Below, in pieces: positions 12,723 through 24,300 of a stretch of DNA of 64,000 bases. Source of the stretch: Paguma larvata (Eukaryota; Chordata; Mammalia; Carnivora; Viverridae); the NCBI GenBank assembly GCA_030068075.1, contig CM057826.1:71521312-71585311 (forward strand), given 5' to 3'. The notes beneath the pieces are model-generated. The model had not been told where the DNA came from. It was given only the letters and a program-made list of their open reading frames with translations, and did no database searches. Within the stretch, counting starts at the first letter, position 1. Each line of letters begins with the position of its first letter. The translations under genes were made by a program, and so were the position numbers.

Positions 12723-13500
12723 GATTCATTCATGAATTCATTTAACTTCTCTTGAGGGTATAACATGTGCTGGGCATTATGGTCGCCTCTCGGGATACAA
12801 AGATGAACAAAATGGTTGTGCCCCAAAAGAGCTCCTAATCCTTTGATTGACAGAAAAAAATAAAATACCCATACTATAAAATATTATAAGAAAGGTTTAT
12901 TCAGAGTGCTCTGAAAGCAGACAAAGGGATATAATTGTTTCCCAGAGACAGTGACACAGGAACTGAGTTGTGAAAATCAAGTAAGTTCTATGGGTGAAGA
13001 GGTGCAGTGGGGCAGGTATTTCTAGCAGAAGAAATAGGAGAAGTGACATGCCACAACCTCTGTAATTACTTAGCTATGGGTCCAGGGTCAGCAGCAAATA
13101 AGGAAGGGATGGGTTCTCCAAAGTTGGGTGCCTACCCTAAGGGTGTATAAGACAAAGATAAGAATATTTTTATTATTCCAAATATTGTACATGTGTATTG
13201 GTAAATAAATAAATATACAGTGGGTATACACCCCTCAAAAATTTTAATTATGGTATTGCAATAAAAGAAAAAGAAAGAACCTCATATCCTATAATATCCT
13301 GGAAGTGATGCATAAGAACAAAGGATTTTAAGCAAATGAATAATGACTGGATTTTAAAAGATCATTCTGACTGTATGCTAGAGTAAATCCAAAGATGAGT
13401 TCTCAGACAAGTAAAACAGTTATAAAGCTACTGTAGTAATCCTCGTAAGAATATCTTATACAGTGATGGTGTCACAACAGGAATGCCAAGGAGGCTGCTT
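12723..13500 (+). repeat. Ancient interspersed repeat (ATTCATTCAA family), fragment
   Basis: GATTCATTCATGAATTCATT, GTGCTGGGCATTATGGTC, GGATACAAAGATGAACAAAA, later AGCAGAAGAAATAGGAG, and finally TTTTAAAAGATCATTCTGAC then CTACTGTAGTAATCC. This is the order of a widespread long mammalian repeat seen elsewhere in the window (18.0, 19.7, 27.4, 46.2 and 50.2 kb). I do not give a Repbase name because I am not sure of it. Confidence 0.6.
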
Positions 13501-14011
13501 GTAAGAAAGAGTATAAAACTATAAATCACACCAACTTACATCATTCATTACACTTTGGCCCTACACAATTCCACAAAGATAATTCCTATACCCTTCCCAA
13601 AGCTGGACTACAAACCAAGTTATAATGCATTATTATATGATTTGAGATCATTAAAAATTAGATGAAATTATACGCTTACTTCATTATGAGGACCAATATT
13701 TGAAAATCAATATAATCACTGTCCCTACTATACCACTCTAGTTTTTCTCATGTAAGCTAATGTAAATCTTAATCACAGAAGATGGGAAAGAGAGAAGGAA
13801 GGAGGGGGAGGCAAAGGTGAAGGGTACTGGATGAGAGAAAGGGAAGATGCTAAAATCAGTATCTAATTAACTGACGCCATCTTATTGGTGATAAAACAAA
13901 GATAGTACTGTTTCCAGTTTCCTTTTCTGTTTTACCAGAAAAGTTTCATAGGCCAGGGACTTTTAAATAAATCTGCATCTAAATATGTCACAGATTTCCT
14001 TTGCTAAGAGC
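13501..14011. other. Unassigned intergenic sequence
   Basis: No gene or repeat recognised, apart from a short purine-rich patch (GAGAAGGAAGGAGGGGGAGG, about 13,793-13,812). Confidence 0.5.
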
Positions 14012-14027
14012 CAGAAACCAAACAAAG

Positions 14028-14245
14028 GGGGCGCCTGGGTGGCTCAGTTGGTTAAGCAGCCAACTTTGGCTCAGGTCATGATCTCACAGTCTGTGAGTTC
14101 GAGCCCCACATCGGGCTCTGTGCTGGTGGCTCAGAGCCTGGAGCCTGCTTCAGATTCTGTATCTCCCTCTCTCTCTGCCCTTCCCTTGCTCATACTGTCT
14201 CTATGTCTCTCAAAAATAAATAAACGTTAAAAAAAAAAAAAAAAA
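14028..14245 (+). repeat. Can-SINE, near-consensus, probably young
   Basis: An almost intact feline-type SINE: GGGGGCGCCTGGGTGGCTCA, GGCTCAGGTCATGATCTCAC, GAGTTCGAGCCCCACATCGG, then GCCTGGAGCCTGCTTCAGAT and a CTCAAAAATAAATAAACGTT tail with 18 A. A perfect 15-base duplication AGAAACCAAACAAAG lies at 14,013-14,027 and 14,246-14,260. Low divergence plus the perfect duplication points to a recent insertion. Confidence 0.97.
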
Positions 14246-14857
14246 AGAAACCAAACAAAGAAAACAAATAGTGAGATATAACTTGGGAAAGTTATGCTTT
14301 ATCCACAAAGTTTTAACCGTTGGATTTAACAAAATTAGATACGTTCTGAATAACTCATCTCCATTGTTTAAACTATGGAAAAGGAAAAGATTTGATAATA
14401 GAATTTGATTAAGTTGTACCTTCGATTACTATTCTCCATCAACATTGAAGAATTCCTTACCTATTTTTGAATTAGTAAATCAATTACTGTTCAAATTTTA
14501 TTTCAGATCAAAGTGCTTGGTCCTACATAACGAGTATCACATTGGCGGCCCTGTTGCCAGAAAAGCCGCATGTGATTAAACTGGAAATGATAACTTTTCA
14601 ATTAGGACAAAATGGAATGTTATATGAGATATCCCTAGTGGCATTTTGTAATAGTTCCTTATCCTGGCTTTCTAAAGGGTAAAGTGTTTTCTAAGTATTT
14701 CACATGGCCGTCAACGGCATAGCTCCTCTCTTAAATTACTCTGGCTTTCCCACAATTCTGCCAGTCAGATTTATATTGAAACTGGCTAAATGGTATAGTG
14801 ACAATAAATGGATTCTCAAGGATTTTTCACAAGAACTTAAAATATATAAAGCATTTT

Positions 14858-14957
14858 GGGGCTGCCTGGCTGGCTCAGGTGGGAGAGCACGTGACTCTTG
14901 ATCTCAGGATCATAAGTTCAAGACCCACAGAGGGGATATAGATTACTTAAAAAAATT
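14858..14957 (+). repeat. Short tRNA-like SINE, older Can-SINE type
   Basis: A compact element of about 100 bp with the head GGGCTGCCTGGCTGGCTCAG, GGGAGAGCACGTGACTCTTG (A-box/anticodon-stem region), AAGTTCAAGACCCACAGAGG (B-box-like) and ATTACTTAAAAAAATTAAA. It lacks the TC tract of the other SINEs. AAATATATAAAGCATTTT flanks it perfectly (14,840-14,857 and 14,958-14,975). The same type recurs at 21,762. Confidence 0.9.
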
Positions 14958-15035
14958 AAATATATAAAGCATTTTAACACTACTGTTAAAAATCATCATA
15001 TAATGTTAAAAATGAGTTACCTTAAAAATGTATAG

Positions 15036-15200
15036 GGGCAACTAGGCGGCTTGGCCAGTTGAGCATCTGACTCTTGATTACGGTTAAGGTCGGCTGACAG
15101 CTGACAGTGCAGAGCCTGCTTGGGATTCTCCCTCTCCCTCTCTCTCTGCCTCTTTCTCTCTTTCTCTCTCATTCTCAATAAATAAATAAACATTTTTTTT
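15036..15200 (+). repeat. Can-SINE with internal deletion
   Basis: GGGCAACTAGGCGGCTTGGC, then GACTCTTGATTACGGTTAAG joins directly to GCTGACAGTGCAGAGCCTGC, so about 40 bp of the central GATCTC...GAGCCCC segment is missing. A TC-rich tract and CAATAAATAAATAAACATTT tail follow. Duplication AAATGTATAG flanks it (15,026-15,035 and 15,201-15,210). Confidence 0.9.
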
Positions 15201-15210
15201 AAATGTATAG

Positions 15211-17755
15211 GTCCTTTTTGTAATAAAAAGAGGGAGAGATGGTATATTCCTCTAATTTTTCAAAACTCTAGAAGTTCACTGGATATAGATTGACGGCTCA
15301 GAGAATAAAAACAAAATGCCATCCCACAGATTCAAAAAGTGTTTATTAATCACTCTAAATTTCATTCCTCTTTTTAATGTATTCTGAGAATATCGTGGCA
15401 ATCAGCATTACATTATTGTTGTAATGATAGCTTAGGAGGCAACAAAAATCCTCTCTGGGATACTGAAATCAGGTAAGTTAGAGACAGCTGACAGAGCACT
15501 GTAGGGGTACTTTGTTTTGAAATAACAGGTAAGGTGCCCTCTATAACAGTAAAGTCGTCCAGTTTTTCATTCCGAAATTCCAGATTTACTTCTGAACTAA
15601 CCCTACGTGGGGCTCAAAAACAAAATATATTCACCACCAACAATAAATTAACTGACATGTGAGCACATAACATGTGGCTTTAAATACAGCACTAAATTAC
15701 TCGTCCTCCATAGAGATAGAATAGACTCTGATTCATAGAGCAGGTAACAAACCTAAGGCTCTCAATCACGGCTGAAGGAATTTACGTGCACCGCAGACAT
15801 TCACTCTCCATAGAAGGTCATCGCTTCACAGCCTGGGAAATAATCCCTGCCAGCGGACTTGCAAAGTGCCTGAGGCATCGCTCCGGAGAGGCATAACTCC
15901 TCTTCTTTCAAGGCTAGAGGTCAGAGCCATGATCACAGCTCAGTCAAATTTAAAGGAAAATATATCTAGGGTCAAAAATATCCTAAGGAAAAATAGAAGA
16001 CTAAAACTAAAAAAAAAAAATACACGGGGCTCCTCTGGGCTTTGGCACAGTGATAGAAAAACCTGTTGCAGAATATTAAATGGAGACGTGTTTTCATCTG
16101 AGAGCTTCAAAATAACTAAACTAAAACTGAATACAGGATCTAATGCGTGTCATGCTGCAATCAGGTTGGAGGACATTTTTAAATGCTACAAATCGTTTTT
16201 AGTCCTCATCAGCCTAGACATTCTAAAAAAGGGGGAAAAAATCAAGTTTAAGTGACTTAAACATAAGTGTGAGCAGTGGTTCAATGATTAAATTACTGCA
16301 TCAATTAACTTGAGTACACAGAAAGAATGCTGCTCTTTCAAAGCAATGTTTCTTATGCCTCTGATCCGACGGACTCCTCCTCAAATCACGGTTGTTGCTT
16401 CATAAAACACAACTATACAGCAAAAGGGGAGAAATGATTTATAAATAAGAATAAACTGCTGTTTGGGAATTCTTTATAAAATACATAAACTAAATTGATG
16501 TTTATGTGAAAAATACAGTCATTTCCATATACTTCCAAGAGTGAAAAACTCTGAAAATTGTTTCTGAAAATCCTAAGACAGATGAAATTACCATTAACCT
16601 CAACAAAAGTGGCTTGGTACCCATAAAAATCATAAATGAGTGTATTTAAAGATTAAATGCATTTCTGGATGTACGCGTCGCAAAGGGGAAAGTGTTTTAT
16701 TTTGGTCATCTCTGCCAACTGCTATTACATGCTGTCATTTTCAGTAAGGGGAAATGTATTTGCAAAAGCAGAGTGAGCACAACAGGCCTTAAATCAGACA
16801 AGTTGGGGACTGCTGACAAAGCGCTGTCTGCACTCTGCCTACCAGGGCCCTTGACGATCAGGATTTTATGGTGTGTTTTCCTGACATATCTGATACTTAA
16901 TAAACCCTACTGCCTCCTTAGAATCTGGAGTACTAACCTTCTCATTACGTCTAAGTTTGCTCCCACTCCTTTAAGGGACCAAGGTCTACCCTGGCAAGAA
17001 GGGAAGGAAGAGTCCCTGATGAACCGATTTTGTCCTTTCATTGTTCCTGGCCTTTCAAGTCTCCGTTCAGAGGTTACTTCCTCACTGGTTTCTGTGTCAC
17101 TCAGAACGTTATGGTAAGGTAGTGAGTTAACTCTGAAATCTCTTCAGCTTACACCACAAAGTTTTCTTTCTCACTCATACAAACTCTGTTTCAAGTCTGG
17201 CAGCTCTCCAGAGCAGCTTCCAACTGGTGAGTGCCAGCTCTATCTCTGTGATGTGGTTATCGTAACATGCCATACTCATATTGCCATGACAGGTTAATAA
17301 AGATCTGGAGGGCAAGGTATTATCTTATAACTTCTTTGGCCCGAAGAGCACCACCTCTCTCCACAGGGCATTGGCTAGAATTAGTCACAAAGCCATGCCT
17401 AGCGGTAAAGAGCCTGGGCCGTATACCCTTCCCAGTAGATCTGGAAAGAGAGAAAAATAACACCCGGGTAAGTACTTTAAGTCTCCGCTATGCGTTTTCT
17501 AACACTGTGCTGTAAGTGTCGATTGGGTACCCATGATGCACTCTCCACTTTGTCTTCACTCTACCACAGAATATTTAATTGTTTATTATCTAGTTTACTT
17601 CATTATTCAGTAGCTCTTTGAAGGGAACAACCAGAGGCTATCTTCTTGACTAAATTCCATAAACACACAACACAATCGCAGAGAGTCTGATGCACGCATG
17701 CCTCAAAGTTATGTGAGAAGTTCTAATTACTAAGATACGGTAGCAACATCAAAAA
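15211..17755. other. Repeat-poor intergenic stretch of unknown content
   Basis: About 2.5 kb without recognised SINE, LINE or MIR sequence, and less AT-rich than its surroundings around 15,780-15,940 and 16,760-17,120. It contains two of the longer open frames of the intergenic part (129 codons, 15,866-16,255; 141 codons, 16,692-17,117). Their composition is not protein-like, they have no obvious splice context, and I recognise no family, so they are not called as genes. Conserved non-coding DNA or a non-coding transcript exon would be as plausible. Confidence 0.4.
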
Positions 17756-17768
17756 TATATTTAACTTT

Positions 17769-17980
17769 GGGGCACCTGGGTAGCTCAACTGGTTGAGTGT
17801 CCAACTCTTGATTTCAGCTCAGGTCATGATCTAAAAGTCATGTGATTGAGCCCCACATCAGGCTCTGTGCGGAGCATGGAGCCTGCTTAAGATTCTCTCT
17901 TTCTCTCCCTCTGCCCCTCTCCCCAACTTGTACTCTCTCTCTCTCTCTCTAAAATAAAAAAGTAAAATAATAAATAATTT
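17769..17980 (+). repeat. Can-SINE
   Basis: GGGGCACCTGGGTAGCTCAA, TTTCAGCTCAGGTCATGATC, GAGCATGGAGCCTGCTTAAG, a TC tract and an AAAATAAAAAAG tail. Imperfect duplication TATTTAACTTT upstream / TTTTTTAACTT downstream. Confidence 0.93.
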
Positions 17981-18004
17981 TTTAACTTAATATGAAAACA
18001 ACCA

Positions 18005-18360
18005 CTTATTAAATGTGAACAAATATTCACTGAATGTTTCATACATGCCAATCAAAATTCCAGGTCCAGAGTAAATGGTAGTAATTGACATAAACAAAGA
18101 CCTTCACATGTAGAAATTCGCATTCTAATAAAGATATGCAATAAATAAACATCAGAAACAAATATCAAAAATGAGAATGCTAGAAACGAGAAAATATCAG
18201 TAGGAAAGCTACCCTAAGCTAGCTGATCAGAGAAGCACTCTATAAAGGTAACATCTGAGAGATACATGACGATTAGGAGCCGACACTTAGAAAATCTAAA
18301 GCAAGGGTATTTTAAAAGGAGGAAACAGCTAGTCCAAAGTCTAAAGCAAACTTAGTATAT
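18005..18360 (+). repeat. Ancient interspersed repeat (ATTCATTCAA family), fragment
   Basis: AATATTCACTGAATGTTTC, CATACATGCCAATCAAAATTCC, TTCGCATTCTAATAAAGATA, AGAAGCACTCTATAAAGGTAA and CATCTGAGAGATACATGACG follow the 5' part of the same long old repeat as at 12.7 kb. Strongly diverged. Confidence 0.5.
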
Positions 18361-19734
18361 TCAAGAATGTAGAATATATGTATGATGCATATAAATTAGA
18401 AACACCCCTAACTATAGTTACATGTGAAATTATCTTGCAGTAAGGACCTTATATAAAGTTTAAGATATTCTCACTTTTAAGGAATTAACCTCTAAATTGT
18501 AGAGTTAAAGCACGGTTCTCAGCATATCTCATCACCATCAACTATCAACTTTATTAAGTGCCTTACATGTGAAAGAAAAGCAGTTCTTATCATATTTAAT
18601 TTTTTAAAGCAGACTTTTCACTTAAAAAATACAATCTTTAGAAATTAAGGCAAAAATATATAAAGTGTGAATTAATACAAAAATTTTAAAACAATGTGTG
18701 ACAAGAATAAGACATATCCCCAGAAGGTATAAGGCTAATTATCAAATAAAATTGTCTACATAAACTTTTATATCTGTATTATCCATAAAATCAAGTTTCA
18801 AGAATGGATGGACTGGATGGATTCTCACTAAAATCAGGATACAGTGAGCACATTCCTGTCTTAACAAAGTCTGTGTGTTACACACAATATTCATTTGCAG
18901 GGCACCCAAAAAAGGTAGACACTAACTTTCCAGGTGAGTTGAAACTATAAAGTACAACAAAAGGTCCATGAAATCGTAAAGGGGTGGTAATAGTCAGGGA
19001 TAGACCATTTTAACATTTAAAACAATCCTGTGGATCAGCAGGGAGAAAATTGTGGTTTCAAACTTGAATTCCAAATTATTCAGCTCAAAGGCAATCAATA
19101 CAAATTCCACACACTGGTTTGCAATAACACTGATTCTCATATACACAACAGGATATAATGTGTCCCAGAATGAGTGGTAATAGGTATTTATATATTTAAT
19201 GATAGCTGATGATTCTCCCAAACTATGCAGAAGAGGCTAACTACTATATAATAGAGGTTATAAATTGAAAGACAAAAAAATGTGTTTGTTTTTTTGCCTA
19301 GAAGCAAATCCTGAGACAAAGATTCATTAGCAATTGGTTATATAGGAAAAAAACAATGGTAAGGGAAGAAGGAAGTGAGACCAGGAAGGAAAGTCAAGCA
19401 TAAATTGGTAATCAATCAATTATCCACTGTAGATTAAAAAACAACAACAAAAAAAAACTAATTCCACTGGGGATATCTGGCAGCCAGTTTACAGCAGTGT
19501 AGTCAGTATGTCAAAGAGTGAAAAAGATTAAGAGTTTTATATAGTCATTCATGTCAGTCTTTAGCTGAGTGCTACTCCCAGGAAGTATTAATTATCTGGC
19601 ATTGCTGGTCTACCAAGCAGGAAGGCAAAGTGGGCTCTGGTGACAAGAAAGAGCCCTCAGGCAAAGGAATGCAGTTGCTGTAAGAGCCAGCATACACTCA
19701 CGTGGCAAGAGAAAGGGTACATTGGTGATAAAAT
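18361..19734. other. Unassigned intergenic sequence
   Basis: AT-rich, no recognised gene. A minus-strand 75-codon frame (18,994-19,221) is unsupported. Confidence 0.5.
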
Positions 19735-20030
19735 GATCATCATGTGGATGGAAATAATCTAGAAGACTCATTAGGAAAAGTGGCATGAGCAGAAGTATTG
19801 AGGTAAGAAAGCATAAGAGGCATCCTAGATCAGTTATAAGCCAGGTTGGCTAGGTCATGGAAACAGTTTATATAGAATATTATTTTATTTGTGGAAAATA
19901 TGGCAAAAAAATATATGTTGGTCCATATTACAGAAGGCAGAAATGCTAGGCTAAAGAGTTTTAACTTTTGCCCAAGTATTCAGGAACTTTAAGAGTCTAA
20001 GCAAGAAAACTAATAAAATGAAAACATTAC
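19735..20030 (+). repeat. Ancient interspersed repeat (ATTCATTCAA family), fragment
   Basis: GGCATGAGCAGAAGTATTGA, AGGTTGGCTAGGTCATGGAA, then GGCAGAAATGCTAGGCTAAA and GAGTCTAAGCAAGAAAAC resemble the middle of the long old repeat (the catgtagggcc... section). Low similarity, so the assignment is tentative. Confidence 0.4.
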
Positions 20031-20505
20031 TTTATAGCATTAATATTCATGTTGGCACCATTCTTGTCCTTTTAATGTAAAATCCTATAGGATAGGAACT
20101 ATATCTGTTCAATCCTCCCTAAGGATTGCATGCAGAAAGGATTCGGTAACCTATTAACAATGAGCACACAAAATTCAAAGAACTGTGGTATCTAAGTACC
20201 ATTTCTTATTAAAAGGAATCAACATTCCTAGGAGAAAGGGCTGATTCCAGATCTGTGCAGAATATTTACAAGAAGACTTTAAAACATTTTGTCTTGCCAG
20301 AAAGGAATTAAACTGTCAAACACTACAGTGGCCTGGTCAAAAAAATCCAGGGGCCCACTTAGGGTTCCCAGTGACAAAAAAATAATTTGAACATCAAAAT
20401 AATAAATATTATAGAAATATTTTTGGATAATAATATCTTCAATAACTTGAAATATATTCAAAATTTTAACATCCATGAGTTCCCAAGTATATTTAAAAAC
20501 ATGAA

Positions 20506-20708
20506 GGGGGTGCCTGGGTGGCTCAGTCAGTTAAGTGTCCGACTTTGGCTCAGGTTCCTAAGTTTAACACTTAGGTTAGGCTCTGTGCTGACGGCTCAGA
20601 GCCCGGAGCTTGCTTTGGATTCTGTGTCTCCCTCTCTCTCTGCCCACCCCCTGCACCCCATCACTCATGCTCTGTCTTTCAACAATAAATAAACATAAAA
20701 AAAATTTT
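20506..20708 (+). repeat. Can-SINE, feliform type, rearranged core
   Basis: GGGGTGCCTGGGTGGCTCAG and GTCCGACTTTGGCTCAGG are intact. The GATCTC...GAGCCCC core is replaced by TTCCTAAGTTTAACACTTAG. The end is normal: GTGCTGACGGCTCAGAGCCC, TC-rich DNA and AACAATAAATAAACATAAAA. Confidence 0.93.
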
Positions 20709-21761
20709 AAAAAAAACTTTAAGTATATTAGGGAACTAACTCATTATTCTGAAAACTAGGAAATAAATGAGAAAATGTCACATTTATGCTAATTTTCCTG
20801 TGTAAACTGTAATTAATGAGGTAAAGTTCTTTACTATAAAAGAGAATTTATGTTAATAAACTGTGGCATGATCAAATTAGAATATCATTTTCCAACTCCT
20901 AATGAAATAATGGAACGAGGTAATAATAATCAATGACTGCTAAAACTATTAGCTGAGAAGGTGATGGGATAATTTATTGTTACCATAAACTTTATCAGCC
21001 TAACAATATCTAAACCCAATAACCAATTGTAACATGACCTAGACAACTAATGTCTGTCTATTAATGTAAAATAATAGGTGATAAACAACAACTACAAAAT
21101 CTTTCTCCTCATTGAAAACAAACATTTTTTTAATCTGAAAAATCCTGTAGATTTACTAGAAATACAGGTGATAAGACACTACGGGAATACAATTTACAAA
21201 ATTTAGAATATGAGAAACTCTACGGAGAAGATAATCATTATTATTTAATAAAATGCAAGAAAAATTATAGGGGTATCTGTAAATCAAAAAACATCAAATG
21301 TAATGTGGAGACTTTGTTTAAGTCCTGATTTGGGTAAATCAACTGTAAAATACATAAAAGAAAATTAGCGACAAAATTTAATACTGCATGTCTCTTCTAT
21401 GCTATTATAGAATTACTATTAAAATTTTAGTTGTACTAATGGTATTATAATTATGTTCTTTTTAAAAGTCATTTTACACTTTAGATATTCAGAATTCCAA
21501 AAAGCTTACCCTTAAATATTTATCAGTAAAATAATACAGTGTCTGGTATTTACTTCATAAGAATACTAAAGATTGGAATGACTATATATTTATAATAGTT
21601 TACACTATATGATTAATATATGAGTGTTCCTTACGCTAATCTATTCAATATATGTTTGAATACAAAGATTGGGTATTCCAAGTGAGTTAACTAAAACTTC
21701 GTTAAAGACAACTACTCACAGGAAAGAAGCATAGGACAAAGTTTTAAAAAGCTGTAAAGAT
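20709..21761. other. Unassigned intergenic sequence
   Basis: Very AT-rich. No gene or repeat recognised. Confidence 0.5.
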
Positions 21762-21875
21762 GGGGTGCCTGCTGGCTCAGTCAGAAGAGCACTCATTTCT
21801 TGATCTTGGCATCGTGATCTCATGCCCCAGAACGGGTGTAGAGGTTAATAAATTAATTAACTTTAGAAAAAAGAA
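21762..21875 (+). repeat. Short tRNA-like SINE, older Can-SINE type
   Basis: GGGGTGCCTGCTGGCTCAGT, CAGAAGAGCACTCATTTCTT, GATCTCATGCCCCAGAACGG and GTGTAGAGGTTAATAAATTA match the same 100-bp family as the element at 14,858. There is no TC tract. I could not settle a target duplication. Confidence 0.83.
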
Positions 21876-22589
21876 AAAGAAAAGTAGTAATGAAAGCAAA
21901 TGTCGACGGGTATACATAACTTCACTGATTAAGAGAAAGCTTCAAATATCTCAAATTCAGGCAGGAAGCAATAGTCAACCTTAACAGACTCCTTAATATG
22001 CTGAATGCCAAGGAGGCAGTTCAGTAAAGAAAAAAAGCTCTGGTCCAGGAGACTATCAAAACCTAGCTTTGTAATCTTGAACTCACGCAACTTCTTTAGG
22101 TTTTGGAACATGAAGGCGCAGGAAATGAAATAATCAAGAAAAGCACGAATAATTGTGTTGTGAGTACTAGATAAACGCTAAACTTCCTAAGAACTTTGAA
22201 TGAATTAAGCTCTTTTAACCTCGAAATCCAAAGAGGTGTTACGGGCGCTCGATACACACCTTTTAAAGAACAATTAAATGAAGGAGGCATCAACACACAG
22301 CACCATTTGCACATGAGGAGTTGAGGGTTAGAAGCCCACCAACTTATTTAAGGTCATATACTGGAGCAAGTTGGCCCGGCCAAGATGCCAGGTTTATTCA
22401 ATGCCAAAGAATGCTTTGAACGCGCCACTGCATCGGAGCATACAGGAGTGGTTAGGTGACAGGTGTCAAATACTGAAAAACTTAAAGCCTTTTCCACAGA
22501 CCTACGATTTTCCATCGTCCGCACCACACTTCACAAGTCTCGGTATGCCGGAAGAGGAAAACCAGCCCCTAACTCACCACCAAGAAAGC

Positions 22590-23110
22590 TGGACCTCACA
22601 GCACTGACCTCCCGCCCAGGTTCCCGAACGCATTCACCCCCCCAAGTCCCTCCCCTTCACAGATCGCGCACAGTTTGTGATCGTCAAACTACATTTCCCA
22701 TAAACCCGTGCGAGGACAGCGAAGCTCCGCCGGAAGTCAGGAAGGCTCCTTCCGACGCCGGGAAGAGTGAGCGTGGGGTTTTCCCGGTCTTGCGGCTATA
22801 TCCTGCTTTCCACTATTCTGGTTACCTTTGGGTTAGTAGCAGCAACAGCTAGTTAGTTGTCCCCGGTGTCCGCTCTGGGGTGGGTGGCCAGTTCTCAGTG
22901 CTTTTTTATTTCAGCGCTGTCGGCCTGGACATTCTGGGTTGTTTGGCGCAGTCTCGGGATGCGGTGCGGGTGCAGGCGCGGTATTTGTGGGCTCGTAGAC
23001 CTGACTTCCCGGTGGGGACCGAAGGCGCAGCCTCTCGGCTGCTGGTGGCTTTTCCAGGCCGGTCTGTGAGGTGGGGAAGACGAAATGGCTTCAACTGTAG
23101 ATTCACGCTA
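22590..23110 (+). promoter_or_regulatory. NUDT12: CpG-rich promoter and probable non-coding first exon of NUDT12
   Basis: This is the only GC-rich, CpG-dense stretch in the first half of the window. It lies about 2.5 kb before the NUDT12 start codon and in the right orientation. Visible sites include an ETS-type CCGGAAGTC (about 22,730), a related CCGGAAGAGG (about 22,549) and ACTACATTTCCCA (about 22,689), close to the ACTACAATTCCC motif of ZNF143/THAP11-type promoters. No TATA box stands out, as expected for a housekeeping promoter. A plausible first-exon donor is GGAAGA|GTGAGC at 22,766/22,767. The transcription start and first-exon borders are inferred. Confidence 0.75.
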
Positions 23111-24087
23111 GAAGAAGGAATCTCACAGTAATAACAAGAAAATAAACTATCTCAAGGCATTTAAGCGTTTGGAGAGACAGTGCGTAAATGTTGCTTAACT
23201 GGTTAAATGGCCACCTTGAACGCCCAACGACGTGGAATTCGTTAAATAATGTGCAGTGACTTCACTGACAGAGCCATGTTTGAACTCTGCCCTGTTTCTT
23301 AAACCATGTGACGTTGAGCATGTTAAGGGCCCCGGGTGCACGTCGCTAAAAACAGATGTGGTTGCTTTAAAATCTAAGGCCCTTTAAACTGAGATTCTTT
23401 AAACGACCTCTCGGAATGGTATGTTCTTTTTGGAAAGCAAGGGCAGCATTTAGCGAATTGAATTACCTCATCCTGCCTTCAGATCCTTACCTTGTGGAAA
23501 ACCTGTCAATGAGAAACGAAAAAGGAAATCCAGCAGCAGAGCTGGATTTCAAATTTTGGGTAATTCTGTGGAATGAGAAAAGGTTCTGTTTCTAGATGGC
23601 TTTTCTGCCAAAAAAAAAAAAAAAAAAAGCTGCCTTTCTCCTGAGAATACTGTATGCTTAAGAATTGTACTGGGGGTAGTGAATGGTACTATATTTTTGG
23701 AGGACAGTTTTGCACTCTGTCCTGTGGAGTGGCCTCTGGGGAGGGTGAAGAAATGACTGTGACCTCAGAACACAAGACAGTAAAATACTGCTTAAAGTAA
23801 ACCTAACTGAAAAACCCGTGTGATATTTTGTGGAAAATCAATTTAAGAGAAAGGCAACTTGGAAGGGAGACCATACATGAGTCAGTATACAGCAATAATT
23901 CAAAATAAAGTCCTGGAAAGTTGTAGCTTTTGTTATTGATAATATTTGTAAAGCATTTAGAAATCTCAATATAAAGAGAACAGTGAGATAAATTCTACAG
24001 TAAATCAGAAGAATTAAAATATTGTTTTCTAGTATAGAAGTCACTCCCCCTAATTTAAGTTGTAAACATATTTTCACCATTCCTGTG
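23111..24087. other. NUDT12: NUDT12 first intron, 5' part
   Basis: Presumed intronic sequence after the promoter. It holds a poly-A run near 23,611 and no recognised coding sequence. Confidence 0.5.
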
Positions 24088-24300
24088 AGGTTTTTTTATT
24101 TTTAAGCTTTTTGTTTTAATTCCAGTGTAGTTAACATACAGTGTTATGTTAGTTTCAGGTGTACAATATTGTGATTCGACAGTTCTGTACACGATTCAGT
24201 GTTCATCCTAAGTGTAGTCTTTAATCCCCATCACCGATTTCACCCATCCCCACACACACCTCACACCTCCCCTTTTGTGAGTAGTCAGATTTGACCTTTT
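24088..24300 (-). repeat. L1 3'-end fragment, antisense
   Basis: A T-rich start is followed by GTAGTTAACATACAGTGTTA, GTTTCAGGTGTACAATATTG, TTCATCCTAAGTGTAGTC and TTAATCCCCATCACCGATTT. This is the well-known reverse complement of a carnivore L1 3' terminus. It lies in NUDT12 intron 1. Confidence 0.85.

Noticed and set aside
15866..17117. Two open frames of 129 and 141 codons as genes
   Set aside because: Composition is not protein-like, no splice or promoter context, and no recognised motif.
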